Shown here in pieces: positions 1 through 8,718 of a stretch of 46,781 nucleotides of DNA (the first letter of the stretch is position 1; the number at the start of each line of letters is the position of its first letter). A program made the position numbers and the translations under genes. Origin of the DNA: Zhongshania aliphaticivorans (lineage in GTDB: Bacteria; Pseudomonadota; Gammaproteobacteria; Pseudomonadales; Spongiibacteraceae); assembly GCF_902705855.1 (NCBI RefSeq), contig NZ_CACSIJ010000013.1, positions 211,552 to 258,332 on the forward strand, given 5' to 3'. The notes under the pieces were generated by a model, which saw nothing but the letters and a program-made list of their open reading frames with translations, had not been told where the DNA came from and made no database searches.

Positions 1-174
1 TCCGCCAGTATCGCCACCGGTATCACCGCCTGTGTCTCCGTCAGTATCGCCGCCTGTGTCTCCACCGGTATCGCCGCCTGTGTCTCCACCGGTATCACCA
101 CCCGTGTCTCCGCCAGTATCGCCACCTGTGTCTCCACCGCCTGTGTCTCCGCCAGTATCACCACCGGTGTCGCC
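1..174. repeat. 12-bp tandem repeat encoding GGDT
   Basis: About fourteen imperfect copies of a 12-bp unit (minus-strand sense GGCGGTGATACC-like) run from the window edge to about 174. Third-codon positions vary while the peptide GGDT is nearly constant, so the reading frame is under selection. One copy has an extra Gly and one has D in place of G. Copy number is open at the left end. Confidence 0.9.
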
Positions 175-1017
175 TTCGTCAGCTCCACTTAAATTTGTGG
201 TGCTTGGGTTGTTGTCAGCCGCATTCCCTTCATAGCCGTAATCATTTGCAGCACTTGATAGTGCCGCACTCATGTCGCTGATAAAGTTAGTGTAAGGAGT
301 AATGATGTCTACTCCGTTCGCTTTACCGTCGATTTTTCCATCAACTAAGTCTTCAACTAGCTTCTTGGTGATCGCCAGTGCCGGAGTGCCCGATACGTCA
401 TCTTTTCCGAGTTCTGCCAGTGCAGCAAGAGTTAAGGCGTAGTTGCCTGCGGCATTTGTTGGTATTGAGCTTGTAGAACCGTCAAGTAAAAGAGGCGCAG
501 CTAATATGCTAGTAAGGTTGGGAGCAAGCGCTGCTTTAACTTTATTATTTATGTCAATTACAGCTGAGCTTGTTAAGGGTAAGGTGGTTTGCTGGATAGC
601 TAATTGGTAAGCAATTTCGGTCAAGGGAGTGATTGCCAATGCCTTAACACTTTCAGCTATTGCGTGGAGTTTTGTCCCAGCTGGAACGCTAACAAATGTG
701 CCGAGAGCTTCATCGTAATAGGTGGTTTCTGCAGTTGCGGTGAGCACAGCGATAATAGGACCAGTATATCCGTCTATTGCAATATCGAGTAAACCACTGT
801 CGCCAATTGTTCCGCTGGCTAATTTTGTAGTGCCATTGGCTGCAAAAATTTCTGCTGCCGCATTCATTACAAGACCTAGTGAAGGTGTGACGGCAATGGT
901 TGATGTCGGTGCGGGGTTTGGAATTGGTGAAGCGGTGTTCGCGGCCTCGTCCTCAAAACATGCAACTAATAAACTTGCACTTACCACGGGGACTAGTGTT
1001 TTAACTATCCATTTCAT
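1..1017 (-). CDS. Putative lipoprotein with C-terminal GGDT repeats (partial)
   Basis: The frame is open from an ATG at 1017 to the left edge (339 codons), so the 3' end lies outside the window. The start has an AGGAGTG Shine-Dalgarno about 10 nt upstream. The N-terminus is a short charged start, a hydrophobic stretch and the lipobox LLVAC near residue 20, so it is probably a lipoprotein. The next ~270 residues are rich in Ala, Thr, Ser and Leu, with no domain I recognise. From about residue 282 the protein becomes a run of GGDT tetrapeptides that continues past the edge. Asp/Gly/Thr-rich repeats of this kind are usual as flexible, possibly calcium-binding linkers in surface proteins. Function unknown. 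Confidence 0.8.
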   Translation of the reverse strand, partial: MKWIVKTLVPVVSASLLVACFEDEAANTASPIPNPAPTSTIAVTPSLGLVMNAAAEIFAANGTTKLASGTIGDSGLLDIAIDGYTGPIIAVLTATAETTYYDEALGTFVSVPAGTKLHAIAESVKALAITPLTEIAYQLAIQQTTLPLTSSAVIDINNKVKAALAPNLTSILAAPLLLDGSTSSIPTNAAGNYALTLAALAELGKDDVSGTPALAITKKLVEDLVDGKIDGKANGVDIITPYTNFISDMSAALSSAANDYGYEGNAADNNPSTTNLSGADEGDTGGDTGGDTGGGDTGGDTGGDTGGDTGGDTGGDTGGDTGGDTDGDTGGDTGGDTGG

Positions 1018-1370
1018 TTGAAGCACTCCTGAGATCAATTTTTGATTTCTAATAATTGGCATAGCTACGTCTCATCGCGTAATACGCATCCTAGTGATGT
1101 CACTGCACGTCAGATTCTCAGGCCTTATTTCAGTTAGAAGAGCCCTGATTTGATGACGTCCCATTTTGTGACAATGGAAAAAGTATTACGGAGATGTTTT
1201 GCTTTTAATACGTAAAGTTTGAGCCAAGGAGCAGTATTTATGAATGGCGATATGCTCGCTACCCCCTGAATAGGGGGTGATTGTGCGATGAGGTGCTACT
1301 GATATGGGATGTGCGCGGTAAAGCCGGTAGATAAGGCCCCACAGCAAACTTGCTTGTGGGGCGAACTTGC
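1018..1370. other. Intergenic region, minus-strand lipoprotein promoter side
   Basis: No credible gene is seen here. It lies upstream of the lipoprotein and downstream of the acyl-CoA dehydrogenase, so it should hold the lipoprotein promoter. One short GC-rich inverted repeat, ACCCCCT-GAAT-AGGGGGT, lies at 1261-1278 without a T-tract. The hairpin at 1336-1362 is listed separately. Confidence 0.5.
1336..1362 (-). terminator. Hairpin terminator after acyl-CoA dehydrogenase
   Basis: GCCCCACA and TGTGGGGC form an 8-bp stem just downstream of the stop at 1371, with further GCAA/TTGC pairing inside the loop. The following minus-strand bases (CTTAT) are only weakly T-rich, so termination may be imperfect. 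Confidence 0.55.
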
Positions 1371-3173
1371 TTAACGCGCGGTAAAGCGATCTAACGACAT
1401 GGCCATTACGCTGTCGGTGCTGCTATTCATGCAGCCAGCGTGACCTTTGGCGCGGGGCAGTAGGCGAGAGAAGTAGAACTCAGCGGTTTCTAGCTTCGCT
1501 TCATAAAATGCCTTGTCCTCTCCACCTTCAGCCAGTTTATTTGCAGCGACTTCGGCCATCATTGCCCAGTAGTAGGCCATAGACAAATAGCCGCTGTACA
1601 TCAAGAAGTCATAAGACGCAGCGCCAACGGCGTCGCGGTTTCTTGAGGCGCGGGCAACCATTTTTACGGTGTGCCAATTCCAGGCCAAGGTGTAGCCGAT
1701 TAATTTGGCTGAATAGCAGCGGCGCTTACCACTGATTAAATTCTTAAAGCCGAATTTATATAATTTTTTGCAGAAACCGCCGTAGAGTTTGAATCCATCT
1801 AGTACAACTTTGCGACCGATAAGATCCATGGCTTGAATGCCGGTCGTACCTTCATACATGGTGGCAATACGGGCGTCGCGATAAATTTGCTCCATGCCGT
1901 GTTCTTTAATAAAGCCGTGGCCGCCAAATACCTGCATAGCATTGCTGGCAGACTCTAGGCCGGTTTCGGTTAAGAAGGCTTTTAGGATGGGAGTTAAAAA
2001 TCCAAGCTCGTTTTCTGCAGCGTCGCGATCTTCCTGTGACTCTGCTTGTACCATACGGTCTGAATATTTTGCTGCATCGTAAATCATGGCGCGCCCACCT
2101 TCCGCAAAGGCTCTTGCGGTTAGTAACATGCGACGCACATCGGGGTGGTGAATGATTGCGTCGCCCGCTTTATCTGGGTTTTTTACGCCAGAGAGCGAGC
2201 GCATTGAGTAGCGGTCTAGCGCATAGGGCAGGGCATTTTGATACGCCAATTCAGACGCTGCCAAACCTTGAATAGCAGTACCGATACGGGCGGTGTTCAT
2301 GAAGGTGAACATCGCATTCAGGCCTTCGTTCTCTTGACCAAGCATATAGCCGGTTGCATCGTCGAAGTTGATAACGCAGGTTGCGTTACCGTGAATACCC
2401 ATTTTATGTTCAATGCTGCCACACTTCACACCGTTGCGGTCGGTGATCGTGCCGTCTTCGGTGGTGTTGAATTTGGGGACGATGAATAGCGAAATCCCTT
2501 TGGTGCCTTCTGGTGCACCAGGGGTACGGGCGAGCACAATGTGGATAATGTTTTCGGCTAGATCGTGTTCACCTGCAGAAATAAAAATCTTGCTGCCAGT
2601 AAGTTTATAGCTGCCATCAGCTTGGGGCTCGGCTTTGCTGCGCATTTGGCCGAGGTCAGAGCCGCAGTGGGCTTCTGTCAAACACATGGTGCCGGTCCAC
2701 GTTCCTTCGCATAATTTGCTTAAATAAAGCTGCTTTTGCGCTTCGGTGCCGTGCACATAAAGGGTGTTCATCGCGCCTAGGCTAAGACCGGGATACATTC
2801 CCCAAGACCAGTTAGCGGTGCCGACTAGTTCAGATTTAATTAGGCCCATAGACATAGGTAGACCTTGGCCGCCGTATTCAACGGGGTGAGACAGACCTTG
2901 CCAGCCGCCTTCAACCCACATTTGGTAGGCCTCTTTAAAGCCCTCTGGCGTAGTCACTTCACCATCATTCCATTGGCAGCCTTGCTCGTCGCCAACTTGG
3001 TTTAGTGGTGATAGGACTTCTTCTGCGAATTTTGCCGCCTCGAGGGTAATGGCTTCTACCATGTCGGGCGTTGCTTCAGCGCCAGCGGGGATGGTCTGGT
3101 AGTGGGCGTTGAAGTCCAGTAATTCGTTAATGACGAAATTGATGTCGCGTACCGGAGCTTTATAAGTAGTCAT
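1371..3173 (-). CDS. Acyl-CoA dehydrogenase, 600-aa family with C-terminal extension
   Basis: FAD-dependent alpha,beta-dehydrogenation of an acyl-CoA in the cytoplasm. The 600-aa length and the extra C-terminal domain after the normal fold place it in the family with DmdC-type (3-methylmercaptopropionyl-CoA) and related dehydrogenases, rather than the 380-aa classical enzymes. Visible motifs: the mid-domain segment TGTMCLTEAHCGSDLG, the FAD-binding FGGHGFIKEHG region, and the catalytic glutamate E441 in MYEGTTGIQ. The start at 3173 (MTTYKAP) is preferred because AGAGGCAC precedes it. An upstream in-frame start would add 12 residues. Divergent from the hydratase-like gene at 3437. The physiological substrate cannot be told from sequence. 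Confidence 0.9.
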   Translation of the reverse strand: MTTYKAPVRDINFVINELLDFNAHYQTIPAGAEATPDMVEAITLEAAKFAEEVLSPLNQVGDEQGCQWNDGEVTTPEGFKEAYQMWVEGGWQGLSHPVEYGGQGLPMSMGLIKSELVGTANWSWGMYPGLSLGAMNTLYVHGTEAQKQLYLSKLCEGTWTGTMCLTEAHCGSDLGQMRSKAEPQADGSYKLTGSKIFISAGEHDLAENIIHIVLARTPGAPEGTKGISLFIVPKFNTTEDGTITDRNGVKCGSIEHKMGIHGNATCVINFDDATGYMLGQENEGLNAMFTFMNTARIGTAIQGLAASELAYQNALPYALDRYSMRSLSGVKNPDKAGDAIIHHPDVRRMLLTARAFAEGGRAMIYDAAKYSDRMVQAESQEDRDAAENELGFLTPILKAFLTETGLESASNAMQVFGGHGFIKEHGMEQIYRDARIATMYEGTTGIQAMDLIGRKVVLDGFKLYGGFCKKLYKFGFKNLISGKRRCYSAKLIGYTLAWNWHTVKMVARASRNRDAVGAASYDFLMYSGYLSMAYYWAMMAEVAANKLAEGGEDKAFYEAKLETAEFYFSRLLPRAKGHAGCMNSSTDSVMAMSLDRFTAR

Positions 3174-3436
3174 AATGTGCCTCTGCTGTTCCCGTTTATC
3201 GGGGATCAATTACGGATTGAAGCATAACGGATGCATGTAAGGGGTAAATTGGCCGCTTTGAGTCAGAAAGATGACGATTCGGTCAATGCCTCTACGGCAC
3301 AAGCATGTGCAACAGGGTAGCGCTATCACTTGTCAGAGTTGTTACGTTCAATCTCAGGCTGTGCAGTAGTTGACGCAAAGGCTTGAGCCACATGCGCTGC
3401 AGCGCGATACTGGACCTCGTCCGCAAGGAGAATGCT

Positions 3437-4564
3437 ATGCAAGTTGAATACGCCGTATGTTTTGAAAGGCACCCCTTACCAGCGGGTGGGTATTTAGCCC
3501 AGCTTACACTGAATGTGCCAGGTCGTTTGAACGCATTAAGCCTTGAAATGGTGACCTTGCTTCATCGCTTACTATTAGAGATTCGAGATGATTCTGAAGC
3601 CGTGGCGGTATTTCTAGACGGCGCCGGTGAGCGGGGCTTTTGCGTAGGCGCCGATACCCTGCGACTTCGTGAATCGGCCCTTGCCAACCCTGGTGGTGCG
3701 GCGGTCGAGGCAGATGCATTCTTCGCCTATGAATATGCTGCGGCACATTTAATACACCGATTTCCCAAACCCGTGATTTGCTGGGGCGGAGGGATTGTGA
3801 TGGGCGCGGGGCTGGGGCTCATGGTCGGTGGTAGTCATCGTATTGTTACTAATAGCAGCGTACTGGCCATGCCAGAAATCAGCATAGGTTTATTTCCCAA
3901 TGTAGGCGCCAGTTGGTTTTTGGGGCAAATGCCGGGTGTGACGGGCTTGTTTACCGCCTTAACGGGTGCGCATTTGTCGTCGGCCGATGCCTTGTATGCG
4001 GGGTTGTCGGATTATTGCTTGCGCGACAACAGTAAAGAACAGGTTTTGCGCAGAGTTATAAATTTGGACTGGTGCGATGATCCTGAGTGGAACGCCGAGC
4101 ATTTAACCGAGCTTCTTACCGATATTGAAGCCGAGCAGGGTGTGATACTGCAGCAAGCGTCACTGAAAGATCACCGAACATGGATAGATGATATTTGCAG
4201 CCTAGCGTCGCCATCGCTTGTAGAGAAGGGCATTTGTGGCTATTCCGGCAATGCCGAGTGGCTGCAGCTAGCCGCGCAGGGTTTGGCGCGGGGGGCATCG
4301 AGCACCGCAAAACTTATCTTTAGGCAGCTAGCTGTGGGGCGCGGTTTAAGTTTGGCTGATGTGTTTAAGATGGAATTGGTATTGTCATCGAATAGGGTGC
4401 GAGACCCCGAGTTTGCCGAGGGCGTGCGAGCACGCTTAATCGATCGAGACCGCGATCCGCACTGGTGCTATAAGAGTATTGCAGAGGTACCCGACTCAGA
4501 AACCGATGCATTATTTTTGTCGCCGTGGCCGCAAAGCCCCTTGGATGATTTGTTTGAATTGTAG
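3437..4564 (+). CDS. Enoyl-CoA hydratase/isomerase family, HIBCH-like (ECH_2)
   Basis: 375-aa crotonase-superfamily protein of the 3-hydroxyisobutyryl-CoA hydrolase type (ECH_2), longer than a normal enoyl-CoA hydratase. It has ERGFCVGADT (oxyanion-hole loop), GGIVMGAGLGLMVGGSHRIVT, and MPEISIGLFPNVGASWF. The Glu of MPE (E147) is present, but the acidic residue usual in LFPDVG is Asn here (N155). That may alter or abolish the hydrolase reaction. The start at 3437 has a strong AAGGAG 6 nt upstream; an in-frame ATG 54 nt earlier has none. Family role is valine catabolism or a related acyl-CoA step. The divergent acyl-CoA dehydrogenase supports a branched-chain or fatty-acid role. Confidence 0.85.
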   Translation: MQVEYAVCFERHPLPAGGYLAQLTLNVPGRLNALSLEMVTLLHRLLLEIRDDSEAVAVFLDGAGERGFCVGADTLRLRESALANPGGAAVEADAFFAYEYAAAHLIHRFPKPVICWGGGIVMGAGLGLMVGGSHRIVTNSSVLAMPEISIGLFPNVGASWFLGQMPGVTGLFTALTGAHLSSADALYAGLSDYCLRDNSKEQVLRRVINLDWCDDPEWNAEHLTELLTDIEAEQGVILQQASLKDHRTWIDDICSLASPSLVEKGICGYSGNAEWLQLAAQGLARGASSTAKLIFRQLAVGRGLSLADVFKMELVLSSNRVRDPEFAEGVRARLIDRDRDPHWCYKSIAEVPDSETDALFLSPWPQSPLDDLFEL

Positions 4565-4659
4565 GTTTCTTTCACTATAAATAGATCGCGTTAAGTTTTT
4601 CAGCCACTGTGCTGTTTGGGGTTCTATTTAATTTAGCGAAGGCAAAATATCGCAAATAT

Positions 4660-5289
4660 CTACAGCAGTTCGTCTAGAAATGCATCTAGCTTCGGGTGCT
4701 CATGTTGTACACGCCTGACGCCGCTGGCGAGAATTTTGTCGGCGCGTACGGGGCCGATATTTTCGCAGAGCAAGACGTAGTATTGGTTTAGTAATTTTTG
4801 TAGCAATGCCGGAGAGGCATTGCCCAACTCTAGGGCTTGGCGGTTACCCAGCCAACGCTGCAAGGCCTCTAAGATGGGAAGCGGCAATTGCCGCTGGCGT
4901 AATGCGGCAAACAGATCGATACGCAGTTTGTGCTGCAGTTCGTCATCTAATTGGCTCATCATTGCCAGCATTAATTCTGCGAAGGCTTGGCTGGCGGAAA
5001 CGGGGTTTATGGTCATATTTTCCGCATTACTACCGCGAGGATCGGCTAATAGCGTGGCGCTGTCTTGGCTCATCGCCTTGATTAAACTGCGTAAAATAGC
5101 CGAGCGCTTTTCCTTAAGATCCTGCGTCTGGCAAATATCTGCTACAAAGCGCTGTAACGCTAAACTTGGTTGATCGATATAACGGTTTTCCCAATGTTTT
5201 ACCGCTTTTAATACCGTCGTTTCGTCCATAAATTCCTGTAGGCCGGTGTATATAGCGCGCCGGCGGTCACTGACGCTGCGCTGATTCAT
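4660..5289 (-). CDS. Unknown protein translationally coupled to Amt
   Basis: 209 aa, mostly helical, with no signal peptide or membrane segment. I do not recognise the family with confidence. The C-terminal stretch around NIGPVRADKILASGVRRV faintly resembles the short vGPiA-type domain (DUF8082-like) seen after regulatory modules, but this is weak. Its ATG overlaps the amt stop codon (ATGA), which implies co-translation. Many amt genes are paired with glnK; here this gene holds the partner position and no PII protein is present. It is therefore likely to be expressed under nitrogen limitation with the transporter. Confidence 0.7.
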   Translation of the reverse strand: MNQRSVSDRRRAIYTGLQEFMDETTVLKAVKHWENRYIDQPSLALQRFVADICQTQDLKEKRSAILRSLIKAMSQDSATLLADPRGSNAENMTINPVSASQAFAELMLAMMSQLDDELQHKLRIDLFAALRQRQLPLPILEALQRWLGNRQALELGNASPALLQKLLNQYYVLLCENIGPVRADKILASGVRRVQHEHPKLDAFLDELL

Positions 5290-6599
5290 CGCTGTAGATC
5301 CATATTGCTGGCGCGATCTGCGGTATAGGCAATATCGCCGGAGTTAAATTCTGGATAGCCAATTTCGGCGTGTTCGCTTAGATCCAGCCCCCGTTGTTCG
5401 TGCTGGGCGGGTGCGCGTAAGCCCATGAATATATCAATGACAAAGTACATGATTAAGGCGCAGCTAAAAGTCCAAATAAAACAGGCGCCAATGCCGATGA
5501 GTTGAACGGTAATTAATTTTCCATCAAACATATTTCCCGTGAAAAACATGCCGGCAGCGAGGGTGCCCCATGCTCCGGCAAAGCCGTGTACCGAAACTGC
5601 GCCCACCACATCGTCAAGTCGCATTTTTAGCATCACTTGGCTACCTAACATACAAATAATGCCGCCAATACCACCGGTAACGACAGCGTACAGCGGTAGC
5701 ATTGAGGCGCAACCCGCCGTAATAGCGACGAGGCCCGCAAGGCTGCCGTTAATCGTATCGGTTAGCAGGATAGGTTTGCGCATGAGCACGGCCAATAGCA
5801 TGCTAGCGCAGGCGCCTGCAGCAGCGGCAAGTTGGGTATTTAAATTGATTAGGCCAATATCGACTGAGGCGCTTAAGGTCGAACCGCCGTTAAAACCAAA
5901 CCAGCCGAACCACAATATGAAGCCGCCCAAAGCGACGAGGGTGAGGCTGTGGCCCCGCAGCTCGCGGGGTTTGCCGCTTCTATCAAATCGTCCCAGTCGG
6001 GGGCCAAGTATGATGACGCCCGCAAGCGCGCACCAAGCTCCAACAGAGTGAACGACGGTAGAGCCTGCAAAATCTATGAAGCCCATTTTTGCGAGCCAGC
6101 CATCGGCGTTCCATACCCAGCTGCCAAAGATGGGGTAGATAGCGGCGGTGATAATTACTGCACCAACTAAGTAAGCGTCAAAGCGAGTTCGCTCTGCCAT
6201 TGCGCCACTGGCAATGGTGACCGCAGTGGCGGCAAACATGGTTTGAAATAATAGGGTGCCGTAGGTTGTGGGGTCGCTGTCGTTAATTAAAAACAAATCG
6301 GTGCCAATCAAACCACTGGGATTGCTCCCGAACATGAGACCGTAGCCCAGTGCCCAGAAAATAAGGGTGCCGATGCACACATCCATATAGTTTTTCATCA
6401 CCACGTTTAGGGAGTTTTTGCTCCGCGACATGCCAGACTCTAATAGGGCAAAACCAGCCTGCATAAGAAAAACTAAGGCGCTAGCCGTGACTAACCAAAC
6501 CATATTGGTGGCGGCGCTTAAGTCGGCAATGTCGTCGGCAAACGCTAGCGAGGAAAAGAGAAGCGCAGAGAGCGTTAGGGTAATGCGTGCTGTTTTCAT
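5286..6599 (-). CDS. amtB: Ammonium transporter, Amt/MEP/Rh family
   Basis: 437-aa inner-membrane ammonium channel/transporter. A signal peptide (ending around AFA-DD) precedes eleven predicted membrane segments, as in bacterial AmtB. Family hallmarks are present: the ALLESGMSRSKN segment, the twin pore histidines in TVVHSVGAW and VSVHGFAGAWGT, the DDVVGAVSVHG motif, and the cytoplasmic tail GLDLSEHAEIGYPEF to which PII proteins bind in this family. It is first in a two-gene unit with the unknown gene at 4660. Upstream lie a good sigma-54 -24/-12 promoter and an NtrC-like enhancer, so induction by nitrogen starvation is predicted. Confidence 0.95.
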   Translation of the reverse strand: MKTARITLTLSALLFSSLAFADDIADLSAATNMVWLVTASALVFLMQAGFALLESGMSRSKNSLNVVMKNYMDVCIGTLIFWALGYGLMFGSNPSGLIGTDLFLINDSDPTTYGTLLFQTMFAATAVTIASGAMAERTRFDAYLVGAVIITAAIYPIFGSWVWNADGWLAKMGFIDFAGSTVVHSVGAWCALAGVIILGPRLGRFDRSGKPRELRGHSLTLVALGGFILWFGWFGFNGGSTLSASVDIGLINLNTQLAAAAGACASMLLAVLMRKPILLTDTINGSLAGLVAITAGCASMLPLYAVVTGGIGGIICMLGSQVMLKMRLDDVVGAVSVHGFAGAWGTLAAGMFFTGNMFDGKLITVQLIGIGACFIWTFSCALIMYFVIDIFMGLRAPAQHEQRGLDLSEHAEIGYPEFNSGDIAYTADRASNMDLQR

Positions 6600-6658
6600 T
6601 CGGACCCTTCGTCTAATTATGGCGGCGCACTGAATCGGCGCAGCGCTAAGGTCCAGTG

Positions 6659-6674
6659 TGCAACTGCTGTGCCA
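6659..6674 (-). promoter_or_regulatory. Sigma-54 (-24/-12) promoter of amt
   Basis: On the minus strand TGGCACAGCAGTTGCA matches the RpoN consensus TGGCAC-N5-TTGCW with exact spacing of the GG and GC elements. It predicts a transcript start near 6648 and a ~50-nt leader before the amt ATG. Confidence 0.8.
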
Positions 6675-6753
6675 TAAGTGGATGATTAAATATAAGGAGT
6701 CCTAAATATGGCGCTGGAATTTGAAGGCCTGTAGGAGATTTGAAATAAGTGAA

Positions 6754-6768
6754 GCACCGAATTGGTTC
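6754..6768 (-). promoter_or_regulatory. NtrC-like enhancer site upstream of amt
   Basis: GCACC-GAAT-TGGTTC matches the NtrC dyad GCACC-N4-TGGTGC at 10 of 11 defined bases. It is centred about 113 bp upstream of the predicted sigma-54 start. A second half site TGGTGC at 6793-6798 lies about 30 bp further upstream, the approximate spacing of paired NtrC sites at glnA-type promoters. Confidence 0.65.
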
Positions 6769-6874
6769 TTGGCAGTAATTTGTGATCTTTGGTGGTGCGT
6801 TTTAATGGCGTTGATAGGTAGTTTTTGTGATAGCTAAAATCAATTGATGTAAGTGGAACAATTAATTTTATATA

Positions 6875-6893
6875 TCAAATAGTAATCATTATC
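6875..6893 (+). promoter_or_regulatory. Fur-box-like sequence
   Basis: The right ten bases AATCATTATC match the Fur 19-mer consensus exactly. Overall about 14 of 19 positions agree. It lies ~85 bp before the DUF2061 start and about 225 bp upstream of the predicted amt transcript start, so DUF2061 is the more likely target. Prediction only. Confidence 0.4.
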
Positions 6894-6977
6894 ATTTGCT
6901 GTAAATCGCTTAGCAGCTCATAGGGGGCTCGCCGCGAAAACAAACCATGTGTGAATGAAATGACCGAGGAGGCCATT

Positions 6978-7190
6978 ATGAAAAAGACAATCAGTTTCGC
7001 CGTGATGCATTTCTGTGTGGCTTTTTCCGTTGCTTATATTATGACCGGTAGTGTGGTGGTAGGTGGGATGCTGGCTTTGATAGAGCCAGCAGTGAATACG
7101 GTGGTGTTCTACTTCCACGAGAAAGCCTGGACACGCTTTGATCGTCCGCCACGTGCTTTGCGTGAAGATGCTGCAATGGCGGTGATGTGA
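6978..7190 (+). CDS. DUF2061 small membrane protein
   Basis: 70 aa with two hydrophobic helices (about residues 4-22 and 27-45) and the family pattern ...GxxxxxALIEPAVNTVVFYFHEKAW. It matches the DUF2061 (PF09834) predicted membrane proteins of unknown function. The start at 6978 follows GAGGAGG with good spacing; an upstream in-frame ATG at 6951 lacks this. It converges with the PepSY gene at 7218, and a Fur-like box lies upstream. Confidence 0.75.
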   Translation: MKKTISFAVMHFCVAFSVAYIMTGSVVVGGMLALIEPAVNTVVFYFHEKAWTRFDRPPRALREDAAMAVM

Positions 7191-7217
7191 ATAAGCCCTG
7201 CATAGCAAAAATCGCTA

Positions 7218-8654
7218 CTAGGTATTGCTCATTGCTCTAAGTTGGGACTTGCGTGGCGACATCCACAGAAAAACTGCGGCGGCGACCAGCAGGCTGATGT
7301 TGATACCTAATGGCGCGGCTTGAAATGATTTGCTGCCGAACAGTATGCCGTAGGCAAGTACCAGCCCAATCAAGCTTGCGGCATTGAGTTTTAACAGCAG
7401 CGTTTTTGCCAATAAATCATTATTGATTGTTTGAGCCAATGCGGAGCAGGCGACCAAGCTCAGCCAAAACAAGCCCAAAGAGTGGAATTGAAACAGTAGT
7501 TGAATGATGGCGCTTGCGCTGAGTGCCAGTGGTGTGCCCCATACCAAGCCCAGCCACAGGTTGTTGAGGGCGTCGCGACTTTTGCGGCGGGCAAACCAAA
7601 TATTAATCCCGCTGACAGAGACAACGGTAAGCGCTAAACCAAAGATGCCGTACAAGACTTTTACGAAAAACCCACCGTAATGCCCAAAATGCAAACGGTA
7701 CACCGAGAAAATTGCTTGGCTGCCAACTTCGCCATCTGAAAAGCCTACTTTATCAAGGTAGTTGCCGCTGCCGTCGAAATGATATTGTTCAGAATAAATC
7801 AGCCGATCGTGATGTTGGGCGCCCACCACAATGTATTGTTGTGCACTGCCAACGTCTTCCACGGTGATATAAAACGGGCTGGCTTCAGGCGCGATGCTCG
7901 GCATTTGCGCAAGGGCTTTAGCAACTTCGGCGGTATGCAATGTCTGATCTAATTCCGGTTCAGCGCCAAATATGGCCGGAATAATGGCCTTGGTGTCGCC
8001 GTCAAAGAAAGCGGGGGAAACAACTAGGCTGATTAATAAGGCAAGGCCGAAATAAGCGCCGGTAATGGCAATCATTAAATGAAAAGGGGCGCCCCACACG
8101 CTTAAGCGATTGTGAATATCAGCTTGTTCTAAGTGTTTGGAGCCTTTTAATCGCAGAATAAAAGCGTCGCGGAATATACGCGGATGGGCGAAAAAGCCAG
8201 AGATAATGAGACCACACAATAGTGCGCCCAGAATACTAACGACGATTACCCCAAAGTCTTCAGGCAGGTGCAAGAAGATATGCAATTCCGTTAAAAGATG
8301 GGTCCATTCATGACTTACTTTTTCCCCCAATGAACCGTCGCTATTTAAGAACCAACCGCCGTCGTCATTCGAAATCGATACCCGCGGCATACTTTCTGAC
8401 GGCAGTGAAATATACATGTGATGGGTGTCACCACTTTTGGCTAACACCTCCTCGTAGGCGCTCTGCAATGAATCTTGTGGTAAGGCCTGAAACTCATCTA
8501 CCAGCGGTTGTTCCCAGCGCTCAAATTCCTGATAAAACACCGCCAAGGTGCCAGACAGACAAACTAGGTACATCATGACGCCAACTAAAAGGCCTAGCCA
8601 AGAGTGGCTGGACAGTGAGTTTTTAACCAGCGTGGGTGACAGTAGTTGCTTCAT
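7218..8654 (-). CDS. PepSY-associated TM helix protein (PiuB-like)
   Basis: About 478 aa. An N-terminal membrane helix (HSWLGLLVGVMMYLVCLSGTLAVF) is followed by a periplasmic PepSY-type domain, further helices around VVSILGALLCGLIISGFFAHPRI, a second periplasmic part, and C-terminal helices. This is the layout of PepSY_TM proteins, often found with TonB receptors and siderophore uptake. Members are thought to be inner-membrane reductases or transport helpers. The start at 8654 (MKQLLSP) has a weak AGAGCAG. A frame-open ATG at 8699 would add 15 residues without a ribosome site. The gene upstream (8719) is probably co-transcribed. Confidence 0.8.
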   Translation of the reverse strand: MKQLLSPTLVKNSLSSHSWLGLLVGVMMYLVCLSGTLAVFYQEFERWEQPLVDEFQALPQDSLQSAYEEVLAKSGDTHHMYISLPSESMPRVSISNDDGGWFLNSDGSLGEKVSHEWTHLLTELHIFLHLPEDFGVIVVSILGALLCGLIISGFFAHPRIFRDAFILRLKGSKHLEQADIHNRLSVWGAPFHLMIAITGAYFGLALLISLVVSPAFFDGDTKAIIPAIFGAEPELDQTLHTAEVAKALAQMPSIAPEASPFYITVEDVGSAQQYIVVGAQHHDRLIYSEQYHFDGSGNYLDKVGFSDGEVGSQAIFSVYRLHFGHYGGFFVKVLYGIFGLALTVVSVSGINIWFARRKSRDALNNLWLGLVWGTPLALSASAIIQLLFQFHSLGLFWLSLVACSALAQTINNDLLAKTLLLKLNAASLIGLVLAYGILFGSKSFQAAPLGINISLLVAAAVFLWMSPRKSQLRAMSNT

Positions 8655-8718
8655 GATTCTGCTCTGTTTTGAGTTTGTTATGGCAAAGAGGTTATACAAC
8701 TTGGGGCTGCAAACTTAA

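Noticed and set aside
1-174. CRISPR array
   Set aside because: Repeat unit is only 12 bp, contiguous without spacers, and lies inside a coding frame.
32-235. Plus-strand Pro-Val-Ser-rich open frame
   Set aside because: It is the antisense of the GGDT repeat; the minus frame has a start, SD and lipobox and a synonymous substitution pattern.
5539-6051. Plus-strand frame of 170 aa inside amt
   Set aside because: Pro/Ala-rich antisense shadow of a well-supported transporter gene.
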